From positions 43,094-71,838 of the forward strand of contig VHZZ01006119.1 of the NCBI GenBank assembly GCA_009801015.1: DNA of 28,745 bases, given 5' to 3'. The stretch is from Silene noctiflora. Lineage: Eukaryota; Streptophyta; Magnoliopsida; Caryophyllales; Caryophyllaceae. Positions 19,989 to 28,745 of this stretch are shown one piece after another (within the stretch, counting starts at the first letter, position 1; every line of letters begins with the position of its first letter). The position numbers and the translations under genes are program-made. The notes below the pieces were generated by a model. It saw only the letters and a list, made by a program, of their open reading frames with translations, searched no databases and had not been told where the DNA came from.

Positions 19989-22814
19989 TCAATACATCCG
20001 ACCGCTGCAATCAGCTGCGCCACAATAACAATCCTTTTTCTTGATATTTCCATTGGAGTCAAAAACTTGATCAATAGTGTAATTGTAATGATACGTAAGC
20101 TCTTGCAGAGGGGGTATATTATCGGAAGCAAACAACATTATGTGAGGAATTCTCTTGTCATCATGATCATAAAGGACGTTTTGCGCATAAAGGTTAGGAG
20201 AACAACTATGATTGATAAACCTCCCAATATTCCCATACCTTCTAGCATCAATAGTAAAACCATTTTCTACAACATCACTGGAAATTGAAGGCATGTTAGG
20301 CATGAGATCTGAAAGTTTATCCTTGAAAGTTGTATCATCATAGTTCTGGCCAATATCAAATAGATATTCATCACTACCCGCTCTTTGTTCAGCTTGCTTG
20401 TCCTCCAATAGCTCTCCAATATATTCACATATGAAGCTACCGGATGAAATAGAAGAATGGCATCTAACACCCCATCCCCTAGACTTAGTTTTGAAGATCT
20501 CAAGAGGCAGTTTGATACCGTGTTGGCTAACTCTATTGGGACACGATGGAGGACAACTGCAAGTAGAACCACATTCATAAACAAGAGGCTTTGCTAAGAC
20601 TATTGCCCCACTTAAATTGTAAGGAATCTCCCCTCCATTCTTGACAGCACACGAGCAATGGTCAGAATCGGAACATCCGTCCTTGCAATTACAGCCCGTA
20701 CGAGGCAAAGGCCGACACCAGTCAGGGTACATCATGCTAGTAATATAGGTAAACGGCGGAGGTGTCTCGTCATCTACGGTATTGATAGCACAAATAGGGG
20801 GTTTATCTTTGCCTTTTGAAATGTCATCTACACAACAACCTTCCCGCACTTTACACTTTTTGAATTGCTTCATCTCCTTCCAAACAAGTTGTCGTTGACC
20901 AGGAATTCTTTTCAACTCAAACTTATAGACCACATTTCTATGATGCCCAAGATCTTGCCAGTATCTTTCAACAGTATACAATCCATCATAAGTGTATGTG
21001 ACAACCATTTTAGGCCCATTATCGCCTGGCTTTGCTTCTTTAAAGCCTCGAACTACCCTTACTGGATTCTTTGCATCAATGCAATTCTTCAAGGCTAGAT
21101 TTCCTCGTTCAAGTTTTTGATCTTCAGGCTGCTTATCAGCACCCACTGGATTTCCGCCTTGACCCGTATATATCAAGACATCAGAGTTATCGACGTCATT
21201 GTCATATCCTCCGGAAGCCACTACACTTATAGCAAGATAATTCTTACCTTCCCGCTTAGTGTCTATACCACTCTGAAGTGGACCGTGAATCCCGATAATT
21301 GCAAGTTCTATGCGATAGCTAAAAAAATCACCGACTTCTACTCCAGGAACCTCTCCTATTACTTTTTGTGTGTTAATATATTTCCCTTTTTCCTTCAGAA
21401 GACCTGCAGCGGCTAGATCTATCCTTTTACTAGCTTTTCCCTTGTCTTTAGACTTTGTTTCTTGTCCTTGAAGTAGCTTCCTGACAAGTGCCTGAAATAA
21501 CTTTAAGGTCTCTCGAACATTGCTACGAGCAACTCTTTCATTTGAAGAACCAGCAACGGAAAAAGGGGATGAAGAATCGCAATTATGCGGATCAGGAAGA
21601 AGCTGTAAGTCATTATGTTCCACATTCTCAGAAGAGTCCTGATTATCTTTGAAGCCCAATGGTCGAGAAACCTCATCTGCCTCCATGTCCTTGACACAAG
21701 GTACAACCAACATAGATTCTGCATTGTCTTTACACTTAATAAGACAAGGTTCTTGTGCATCATAAACAAGGTTCTTTCTCTTGCTTTCTTTTGAAACACA
21801 AGACGGGCTCAATTTAGCTGGCCCCTTAATTTGATTCCACGGAGAAGAAGCTTCACACATTAGACCTTGGACAATGACGCCCTTTTCAATGACAAAATCA
21901 GCAATGCTTTCTCCCTGAAGTTCAATGTTACTAGAAACACAAACCGACTTTTCGTTCATATCTGTATCCTTCATGAGATTACTCTCATCTTTTTCACCAT
22001 ACACTGATAGTGCTATATCTTGCATATGCTGCTCATAATTGTTATTTAACATAGGTGCTTGCATGTTTATCTCCACGGTAACCCCTTTATCAACCTCTGA
22101 ATGCTTCTCATGTGTGTAATTGCTTTTCACATAAATATTACAACCAGAGCCAACCGGGAAATTACGAACTGCAGACACTCTTCTAGGAGGTGGATATATT
22201 TGTTCCTTCCCGACAAGAGTCGGAGGAATTGGATAATGTGGCAATAGGCTATGGTCTACTCTGGTCCCCTCTTCACCCCAACTGTTATGAGCGACATCAG
22301 CAAGCTCCTTGGGATCAACTACACTGGAATCCTTCAATGTAGTTGGAAACTGCAATCTAACTTCCATCAACTCATCAGATAAATCATGTGTTTCGCCTGT
22401 CACAATGTGTTTTTTTGCACCAATTTGAATCTCTTCAAGTGTATTAGGCTTCTTATCATATAGGTTATTTAATTTCACATTTTTACACTCGACCTTGCCA
22501 CAGGTAACCAAGCTCGATGCCTTCAACTCAACTACACCAGAATCCTTCGCCGTTGGTTCCACAGCTCTTTTCCTCTCCCTCTCCGCTTCATGAAGACCTT
22601 CACTCTTTTCCCCACAACTCCCATTATTTAGCCCATCAACCCCTTGCATCTCCTTTGCTTTGCTTTGCATACATAATGGTTGAGCATTTGGGCCACACCC
22701 AGAAGGAAATTCACGAACACCCAATACTTTTCGCCTCTTATATTTCTGAGAGGGCATCAACAAAGAAGAACCACTGAACTTCATATGCTTTTCTTCACCC
22801 ATTATCGAGCCCAT
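19989..22814 (-). CDS. SUVH5/6-type histone H3 lysine-9 methyltransferase
   Basis: One uninterrupted frame of 941 aa, longer than Arabidopsis SUVH5 and SUVH6 (about 790 aa). Its order is: a long low-complexity N-terminus with two copies of an RRxVxxVRxFPxGxG motif (about 26-42 and 211-225); an SRA/YDG domain (about 485-640; GVEVGDFFSYRIELAIIGIHGPLQSGID); a Cys-rich pre-SET (about 700-770; CNCKDGCSDSDHCSC); SET (about 770-915, with RGWGVR, NHSC at 868-871 and ELTYHYNY at 905-912); and post-SET (CYCGAADCSGRMY). Such proteins bind methylated cytosine through SRA and place H3K9me2 on heterochromatin, sustaining CMT3-type DNA methylation. A stop lies four codons upstream in frame, fixing the start at 22814. 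An intronless coding region is normal for many SUVH genes. All catalytic blocks are present. Confidence 0.95.
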   Translation of the reverse strand: MGSIMGEEKHMKFSGSSLLMPSQKYKRRKVLGVREFPSGCGPNAQPLCMQSKAKEMQGVDGLNNGSCGEKSEGLHEAERERKRAVEPTAKDSGVVELKASSLVTCGKVECKNVKLNNLYDKKPNTLEEIQIGAKKHIVTGETHDLSDELMEVRLQFPTTLKDSSVVDPKELADVAHNSWGEEGTRVDHSLLPHYPIPPTLVGKEQIYPPPRRVSAVRNFPVGSGCNIYVKSNYTHEKHSEVDKGVTVEINMQAPMLNNNYEQHMQDIALSVYGEKDESNLMKDTDMNEKSVCVSSNIELQGESIADFVIEKGVIVQGLMCEASSPWNQIKGPAKLSPSCVSKESKRKNLVYDAQEPCLIKCKDNAESMLVVPCVKDMEADEVSRPLGFKDNQDSSENVEHNDLQLLPDPHNCDSSSPFSVAGSSNERVARSNVRETLKLFQALVRKLLQGQETKSKDKGKASKRIDLAAAGLLKEKGKYINTQKVIGEVPGVEVGDFFSYRIELAIIGIHGPLQSGIDTKREGKNYLAISVVASGGYDNDVDNSDVLIYTGQGGNPVGADKQPEDQKLERGNLALKNCIDAKNPVRVVRGFKEAKPGDNGPKMVVTYTYDGLYTVERYWQDLGHHRNVVYKFELKRIPGQRQLVWKEMKQFKKCKVREGCCVDDISKGKDKPPICAINTVDDETPPPFTYITSMMYPDWCRPLPRTGCNCKDGCSDSDHCSCAVKNGGEIPYNLSGAIVLAKPLVYECGSTCSCPPSCPNRVSQHGIKLPLEIFKTKSRGWGVRCHSSISSGSFICEYIGELLEDKQAEQRAGSDEYLFDIGQNYDDTTFKDKLSDLMPNMPSISSDVVENGFTIDARRYGNIGRFINHSCSPNLYAQNVLYDHDDKRIPHIMLFASDNIPPLQELTYHYNYTIDQVFDSNGNIKKKDCYCGAADCSGRMY

Positions 22815-22836
22815 TATTTCCCCTTAAAGAGGCCTA
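22815..22836 (-). promoter_or_regulatory. Probable 3' splice site of a 5'-UTR intron in the SUVH gene
   Basis: On the minus strand CATTTTTTTTGGTAG precedes GCC at 22833, giving a U-rich tract and AG only 19 nt before the ATG. This implies a leader exon further upstream (higher coordinates). Confidence 0.5.
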
Positions 22837-24115
22837 CCAAAAAAAATGAATTCCGATCAACAAAGTTATCAATTTGCCCCCATATTGATGACCCATCTTT
22901 GCTAAAATCACATGCTCATATGCTCACAACTTAACTTAATAACAAAAAACCACCTCGAGGGTGCTAGGGTAACACTGTTAAGGCACTGGCCAAAACGCCC
23001 AAGGGTGCTTACGTGCACCTTTATGTACAAGGCACAACTCACTACATTTTCCATATCGTTTCTTTTAGTTCTTCCGAGAGTCACCCCTTTTAAAATGCCA
23101 ATAGGAGGGTATTATCACATAATTCTTTGAAGATGCAAATTTGTTTGGACAAACATAATAAAAAGTGATGCTCGTGTCATGATGTGTACGTTTTCACCTT
23201 ACAACTTGCGCTTTGTCATCACGGGCCCTCATTGTTTACGTGCGCCTCACGCTTCTTACAACTAATAAGGCCCCCCCATCATAGAAATCACACACTTGGA
23301 CTAGAATGCCAAAGAGTGTGCGAGTTACTTATTTTAGTGGGTTGTTTTAACATGATTCCTTAAAGCCACTCCACAAAACCTAAGAAACTGCTTGGCTAAG
23401 ATTTATTAAAAAAAATGTGACGACATGTTCTAGAAAGTGATAAGTGGAACAAATGGAAGAAGTTGTTTGTCTAGCCCTAAGGTTAGTAGATCCTCCTATT
23501 TTTCATGTACAACTATCAAAGGACAACCAAATAGTTTTATGGAAATACTTTTGGCTTTCCACCAAGGGAAAGATTCTTAGCCTCAAAATCATAACTAAAT
23601 ATAAGAAGGCAAATTCTTATTTAAGACTGGTCAAATTGTATAAATGCAACAAAAGCATAGGCATAGGGAAAAGTAAAAAATATGTCTTACATGCGCATGT
23701 GAGATGATATTTTATCCGCTTTAGTATTAACACGGATACACTCGTCTTAAGGGAGACTAACTGATATAAGAATAAGTACCCGCATCCAGCTTTCCCCATA
23801 CACTCACATATTCAATGGTGTAAAATACAAATGAAAACCTCGCTGGAAAATAACCGTATCTAACGCTCTGACACCATATGGTGTCGGGCCAAGTAACATA
23901 AAATGGATTGCAACAACATTGACTTTGGAACATGACACAAACACTCGGGCTCTCCATTTTCCGTCAAGAACTCTTATAAGACTCTACAATGAAGCTGCAT
24001 GGAGGTTGTTGATACTTCAACCACTTCATTTCAGAAAAAACATATGACCAGAAGAGTGTGAGAGTGTGAGGCTGTGAGCTAATTACCCAGATACTCCTAA
24101 CCTCCATAAACTAAG
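22837..24115. other. Gene-free upstream region of SUVH
   Basis: No coding sequence is supported; the short frames here (for example at 23444-23707) look random. The stretch 22960-23290 has GCGCCTCACG/AAGGCACAAC-type words typical of dispersed plant repeats. A PBS-like motif lies at about 23865-23880. If the first SUVH exon is far upstream, all of this is intron. Confidence 0.4.
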
Positions 24116-24665
24116 GGAGTGTTTGGTTAACCTATTCTAGGTATAAGGTATGGGTTTTGAATAAGTTAAACTCATACCTTGTGTTTCTTTACAATTTTCG
24201 TAATCATACCTCAAATCCATGAGGTATGGTTGAAGTTGGTATGAGATTGATACCTTAAGTCATTGATACCTTGTGTTTCTTTACAAACAAGAGCTCATAC
24301 CATAATTTTTCTCACAAAAATAGAAATATCCATAAAATTATTTCTTTTTTAAAGATTTTTTTTTCCAATAATATACAAACAATGAATTTTTTTGACACTT
24401 TTAATACATTTAAGAATAAAACTATTATGATATTGAAAAAAGATTATATTATATAAAAAAATTATATAAAAGTTTGAACTAGTTAAACATGAAAAATTAA
24501 GGAGAAAATTAATACATAAATAAATAGTACAAAATTAAGTAAATAGACATACAACAAAATTTGATTCCTCATTCCAGAATTGAACCAAACACAAGGTATC
24601 AGGAATCAAGTTCCAAACTCATATCATCCTAGTTTGATTTTTGATTCCATAAACCAAGCGACCCC
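24116..24665. mobile_element. MITE-like element with GTTTGGTT termini
   Basis: The left end GGGAGTGTTTGGTTAACC and right end AAACCAAGCGACCCC are imperfect reverse complements. The block ATACCTTGTGTTTCTTTACA recurs inside (about 24175 and 24267), and the centre is very AT-rich. No clean target duplication is found, so its class (PIF/Harbinger or hAT) is open. Confidence 0.5.
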
Positions 24666-24694
24666 GGAGCACTTTCCCACAAATACTTTTTCAT

Positions 24695-24984
24695 ATCCAT
24701 AACATGTAACTAAAATTACATATCTTAAAAACTTATTAAACCTTCAATCACAAGTGAGAGACATAAATGACCATTTGCCAATGAACACAAAAAGACTCTT
24801 GAAAGAAATAAGGGGTTCCTTAGTTTAAAAAGGTACGATATCCAGAACATGTGACTAAAATTACATATGTTAAAAGAATTATTTAACCTTCAATCACATG
24901 TGAGAGACATAAGTGACCATTTGCCAATGAATAAAAAGAAACTCTTAAGAGAAAAAAGGGATTCCTTAGTTTAAAAAGGTACGC
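24695..24984. repeat. Two tandem copies of a ~145-bp segment
   Basis: Copies start near 24695 and 24840 and share ACTAAAATTACATAT, ACCTTCAATCACA, TGACCATTTGCCAATGAA and TTCCTTAGTTTAAAAAGGTA. Identity is about 88-90 % by eye. Confidence 0.88.
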
Positions 24985-25275
24985 CTTATGGGATCAAAGG
25001 TATGCCTTAATCGGTGTACATTGCAGAGTCGAAGCTACCAATGTGCACAAGAGGTGCATTAGTATGCAACTTACATTTATTTCTAGTTCTTTAACTACAC
25101 CTTTGTTCTTAATATGTACAGATTTGAATGTAGTTTGACAAGGGTGCATAAAGAGTGAGCCTATGCCTGACATCTTGATTTGAAAACTAAGAAGCCTTCG
25201 TACTCTTCTCCAAGCTTTTTGCTGTACAGCCCTAGAGGGCCATTTTCATTGACCCGAATAAATCATTTGTTAGCT

Positions 25276-25597
25276 ACGAACCCGACACGAAAATAACGGG
25301 TTTGGGGTGAGGCTTAATGACCCATTTATGTAAGTGGGTCAACAGGAACACAACCAGAGATTTAGGGTTAGGGTAAGGTTGGGTTAGGTAAGGTTGGGTT
25401 TGCGTTGAGCTCTCTAAACACAAACGGACACGAATGACCTATTTACTAAATTAATCCTATGTTTTCTTGATCCTACACCACATAAATATACTTACACATT
25501 CCAAATATAGACATGACACGAAAACACGACACGAACCCGACACGAAATTAATGGATTACGGTTGAGGCTCGACGACCCATTTATGTAAGTTGGGTCG
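25276..25597. repeat. Pair of ~66-bp direct repeats, GAACCCGACACGAA type
   Basis: ACGAACCCGACACGAAA ... GACCCATTTATGTAAGT appears at 25276-25340 and, diverged, at 25531-25597. Several further CGGGT/ACCCG words surround them up to 25675. This looks like an old dispersed element of unknown class. Confidence 0.6.
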
Positions 25598-25675
25598 GGT
25601 TTGGGTTGAAGGGTCCGTGACCCGTTTACATGTGACACAAACACGAACCCAACACGACCCGATCTGTTTGCCAGG

Positions 25676-26157
25676 TCGAACTTGTGCACGAAACCATTTA
25701 ATTTAGTCATTTTTTATTCAGACTCTACTTTTGCCCCTACTTTTGCCCTATGTTTATTCGAGACCTCGATTTTGGAGTCATACCCGTGTTTGACATGACA
25801 CTCAGGGATAAGGGATAAGGAATATGAGGAATGATCCTTACCCTACACTTCCCAATCAGACATTGCTCCTAAAGGAAACAAAAGAAGTCTTGCATGACAA
25901 AATTAGGAAACATAACAAGTACACGAAGCATATAGTACCATTTTTACAAAATTTAGCTTTAGGTTACAAAATAATCTCGACATATAAACCTATATTTCAT
26001 TTCAAAGAAGTGTCCCAAACACGTACCATTGTTTTAAGAATGGGTTACCCATGTATGGGTAACATAGCCTTTTCCTACACTGAATGTTGCTCCCAACTAT
26101 AACTAAGCAAGCTATGTCTAGATTGAGATGATATAAAGACATGGACTCGGGATAAAC
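25676..26157. other. Gene-free stretch
   Basis: AT-rich with no recognisable frame. It includes a small palindrome around GGGTTACCCATGTATGGGTAAC at about 26041. Nothing else is identified. Confidence 0.4.
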
Positions 26158-26966
26158 AACAGGAACAACAATAACAACAACACATTCTTAATCCCTAACA
26201 TGATTGATTTTTGATTTTGGGGTCGGGGTCGGGGTCTCATCTTTTAGAACTCTCACGAGTGAGCGCACACCTCAAAATGCAAAGAGATAGAAAGAGAAAA
26301 GTAAAAAAAACGAATGAGAAGTGAAACATAATACAAAACTCAAGCTAAGCCAATAGGTATAATAATCAAAAACTTAGTTTTCTTTTATAAAACTTTGATA
26401 TAAAATACAAATTAATAACAATAATTTTCGAAAATAGACGTAAAAATTAATGTGTGAAAAAATCTTATAGAGAGCATGATTATATAAGAAGTTTTAGGTA
26501 AAGTATTTGACAAGTTCAAAAAAAATTTAAACTCCATCATCCACATGTATCTTGTCCCTCCATAGCAAGGAATCTCATATAATTTTCAATCACCTTCATC
26601 CAAGTCTTTTTTAGTCTTCCTCTACCCCTAGGAACCTTTAGAGTTCCCCAAGTACCACAAGCCTCCTAACAGGTGCATTAATAAACCTTTTCTCACATGG
26701 CTAAACCATCTTAGTCAATCCTCCATCATCTTATCCTTTATTGGCTCCACTCTTACCTTCTCCCTAGTCACCTCATTTCTAGTCACCTCATTTCTAAGTC
26801 GTTCTTTCCTTGTATGAATGCACATCCACAACATACGCATATCTGCTACATCCATCATCTCCGCTACATCCATCGTCTACATCCATCTTCTGCTACATTC
26901 ACCTTTTGACCCTAACAATGTTCAAAGGCCCAACACTCGGAGCCATACTGCAGGTCAAATTGTCGT
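26158..26966 (-). mobile_element. RTE-type LINE remnant (3' end of ORF and tail)
   Basis: On the minus strand 26960-26530 translates in patches to the C-terminal end of plant RTE reverse transcriptases: YGSECWAFEH, MDVADMRMLWMCIHTRK, RNEVTREKVRVEPIKDKMED and LRWFSH. Frameshifts and stops interrupt it. The 3' part continues through a GACCCCGACCCCGACCCC run (about 26220-26237) to a (TTG)n tail at 26158-26185. Inside the frame, a unit like GATGGATGTAGC has expanded to three tandem copies (about 26843-26895), and a 16-bp word is duplicated at about 26766-26797. It is 5'-truncated and not active. Confidence 0.75.
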
Positions 26967-27339
26967 GAGATAAAATTCACCAAATAGTCTATAAGGCATA
27001 CCGCTAACAGATAAAACCCCCGTGACACTTTACCATTTCAAAGTCTTCAACCACTCTGCTTTAATTATATGGGTCACATCCCCATCTAATTCCCAGTCCG
27101 AACCGCTTTTCCATCAAAAGTGATACTTCATATTTCTCATGTTCCCGCTCCACTAAACTAAAACTCCAAATACCACGCCTTAATCCGGCGTAAACCCATA
27201 CACGTGTCAACGATTACACAGCTCCTTTATGAATTAACCTATTTAAGTTATTTAATTCAATTTGCAATTATCACGCATAATTAATCTTAATCTTAGACAG
27301 AAATTGCACTTTCTTATATTTGCTATTTATGGCCACTTA

Positions 27340-27593
27340 GGGTGTGTTTGGATTGAGTAATTTGGAGGGAGTAGGGAATTTAAAATCTTTTGTTTGGATA
27401 GCAAATAAGGGTGGAAGAAAATGGAGGGGGAGAGATTATCAAAATCTCTCCACAATAGGCGAGATTTGGAAGGAAATTGTATCCAAACACTCACATCACA
27501 TTTCCCCTCCCCTCCCTTTCCCTTCCCTCCTTTTCTCTTCCCTCCTTTCCCCTCCCCTCCATCTCCCTCCACTTTTGTTATCCAAACACACCC
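27340..27593. mobile_element. Tourist-like (PIF/Harbinger) MITE, 254 bp
   Basis: Perfect 14-bp termini GGGTGTGTTTGGAT / ATCCAAACACACCC are flanked by TTA on both sides (27337-27339 and 27594-27596), the 3-bp TWA target duplication of PIF/Harbinger elements. The right interior is a CCCTCC-rich pyrimidine tract. Confidence 0.8.
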
Positions 27594-27596
27594 TTA

Positions 27597-28200
27597 GAGT
27601 TTTTCGGTTAAAAAAAAAGGGTATTTCATGCAATGTTGCAATGTGTCAAACCTGAGGGATACAACGTGAATTTTCCGTAAGAAATTTTATGTTTGAGCCA
27701 AATTTCCCAATGTCAAATACTCGGATCCGCAACTTCCATGGTTTTGTTAATTTTACGCACCCACCGACCAAATCCTGGAAACGCCTCTGAACGGAAGTAG
27801 AATACGTAAATATGATCAAGATTAGAAACTAGGGTTCTAGTTTGGGACATAGGAAAGTTAAAAATACAAAAATTACCCTTATGGAAACATGAATTTCCAA
27901 CAACATGTCCTTCCTTTTGGCCTCATACAAACCAAACAACATAAACAATAAACATAATTTCTCATAACATATGCACACAATTAATCCAACCAAATGAAAT
28001 CGTCACATGCAAACAATTAATCAACATAACCCACAAAAAAAATACTAATCAATCAACAATTTTGACATGAATTCCCTCATCAATGCCAACTCAGATTTCA
28101 AAAATCATACAGAAGTTAAATACTTCACGATCAAACATAGAAAGCCACAATATTTTTGCATCATACAAATTACAAACCAACACATATGAAAAATAACACG
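27597..28200. other. Gene-free stretch
   Basis: AT-rich DNA, no supported frame or named repeat. It would be intronic if the leader exon at 28244 belongs to a minus-strand gene. Confidence 0.4.
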
Positions 28201-28243
28201 ATTATATATAAAAAAGGAAAGGGTTTGTTAAGAGAAAACAAAC

Positions 28244-28355
28244 CTGAAGAAGGAGAAAGTAGAAAGGAGAAACTGAAAAAATGGTAGAGTTTGAGGAGAA
28301 TTGAAGCCCAGAAATGGAGGACGGTTGCATCACAAGTTGACGGGTGGATGGAAAG
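28244..28355 (-). other. Probable leader exon of a minus-strand gene
   Basis: On the minus strand a TATA box (TATAAATAAA, 28391-28382) is followed by a pyrimidine-rich leader. This ends at a good donor CTTCTTCAG/GTTTGT (exon end 28244). An ATG at about 28346 opens 71-aa-or-shorter frames, so it is either an upstream ORF or a coding start. The next gene on this strand is SUVH at 22814, whose acceptor lies just before its ATG, so this could be its distant 5'-UTR exon, with an intron of about 5.4 kb. The exon's start is estimated from the TATA position. Confidence 0.4.
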
Positions 28356-28381
28356 AAGATTAAGGAATGCTTAACTCGACA

Positions 28382-28391
28382 TTTATTTATA
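28382..28391 (-). promoter_or_regulatory. TATA box, minus-strand gene at right edge
   Basis: TATAAATAAA on the minus strand about 30 bp before the pyrimidine-rich leader. It is one half of a likely divergent promoter region (28391-28600). Confidence 0.5.
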
Positions 28392-28669
28392 GTACTACTA
28401 CTCACTCCAAAGTTCAACTGCTCTAGCCTCTAGGCCATTGCACATTTTGGACAAAAATTTTCACATATAAAACGGTTTTACGAACTCAATAAAAAAACGC
28501 ATTTTATTTTCGCAGTACAATTTTTACTCATTATAATACTTTTTGTACCAAATTTTCCATTTCTCTACCCTTCACTAAAAACATCAAACGTAATTCTCTC
28601 TACCTCCTCCCTACATTCCCTATATCGTTGAGACTTTAACCTTCTTCAATTTCCTTAAAATTTTCAATT

Positions 28670-28695
28670 ATGAACGATAATTCAATGAAGAACAG
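28670..28695 (+). CDS. Possible first coding exon, plus strand, partial
   Basis: A CT-rich leader (about 28590-28660) precedes ATG at 28670, which opens a short frame MNDNSMKN followed by a donor AACAG/GTATTT. Unspliced, it stops after four more residues. The gene would continue beyond the window. The product cannot be identified from eight residues. Confidence 0.3.
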
Positions 28696-28745
28696 GTATT
28701 TAATTTGTTAATCCTATATTACTAATTTAATTGTGTCTTTCTTAC

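Noticed and set aside
23444-23707. 87-codon plus-strand ORF
   Set aside because: Composition looks random, no motif is recognised, and there is no promoter or leader signal.
25492-25710. 72-codon minus-strand ORF
   Set aside because: It is produced by the dispersed GAACCCGACACGAA-type repeat and has no protein-like features.
27327-27655. ORFs of 81 and 103 codons on opposite strands
   Set aside because: Both overlap the Tourist-like MITE and its pyrimidine-rich tract; low-complexity Gly/Lys and Pro/Ser peptides result.

Overview
This is nuclear DNA from a flowering plant, almost certainly a eudicot. Genes are few and split by introns with GT-AG borders, intergenic DNA is AT-rich, and there are many plant-type transposons (Stowaway, Tourist-like, hAT and Mutator-like miniature elements, L1 and RTE LINE remnants, a Tekay-type Ty3/gypsy remnant). 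A Caryophyllales source is only a guess, from the style of the LTR with repeated CTCGGCCGAGT motifs.

Layout. 1-5250 is repeat-derived: a promoter-like stretch with TATA and telo-box motifs, an array of about nine degenerate hairpin units (812-1174), a 5'-truncated L1-type LINE (1424-2730), and joined to it in the same orientation a broken Tekay chromovirus remnant with a probable 3' LTR (2722-5248). A Mutator-like miniature element (5391-5819) ends about 225 bp before the first gene. 6045-9954 (+) is a seven-exon PRA1 family A gene; all splice joints could be placed and the product is 209 aa. 10060-13560 is mostly transposon DNA, including a 518-bp hAT element with a perfect 8-bp target duplication, plus weak exon-like remains of an unrecognised gene. 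14054-16770 (-) is a four-exon NRT1/PTR (NPF5-type) transporter of about 598 aa, with a TATA box and a long (TA)n tract in its leader. 17250-19980 is intergenic, with a Stowaway element and small tandem duplications. 19989-22814 (-) is an intronless 941-aa coding region for a SUVH5/6-type histone H3K9 methyltransferase; a strong splice acceptor just before its ATG implies a 5'-UTR intron. 23000-28200 is gene-poor and carries MITEs, tandem duplications and an RTE LINE remnant. At the right edge there is a probable transcribed leader on the minus strand (possibly the distant first exon of the SUVH gene) and, divergently, a possible first coding exon on the plus strand.

The three solid genes do different jobs: vesicle trafficking/Rab regulation, membrane transport, and heterochromatin marking. 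Nothing suggests they act as a cluster. The most unusual sequence structures are the hAT element with about 20 iterated ATACGG/CCGTAT motifs arranged in mirror image at its two ends, and the hairpin repeat array at 812-1174, which shows compensatory stem variation.
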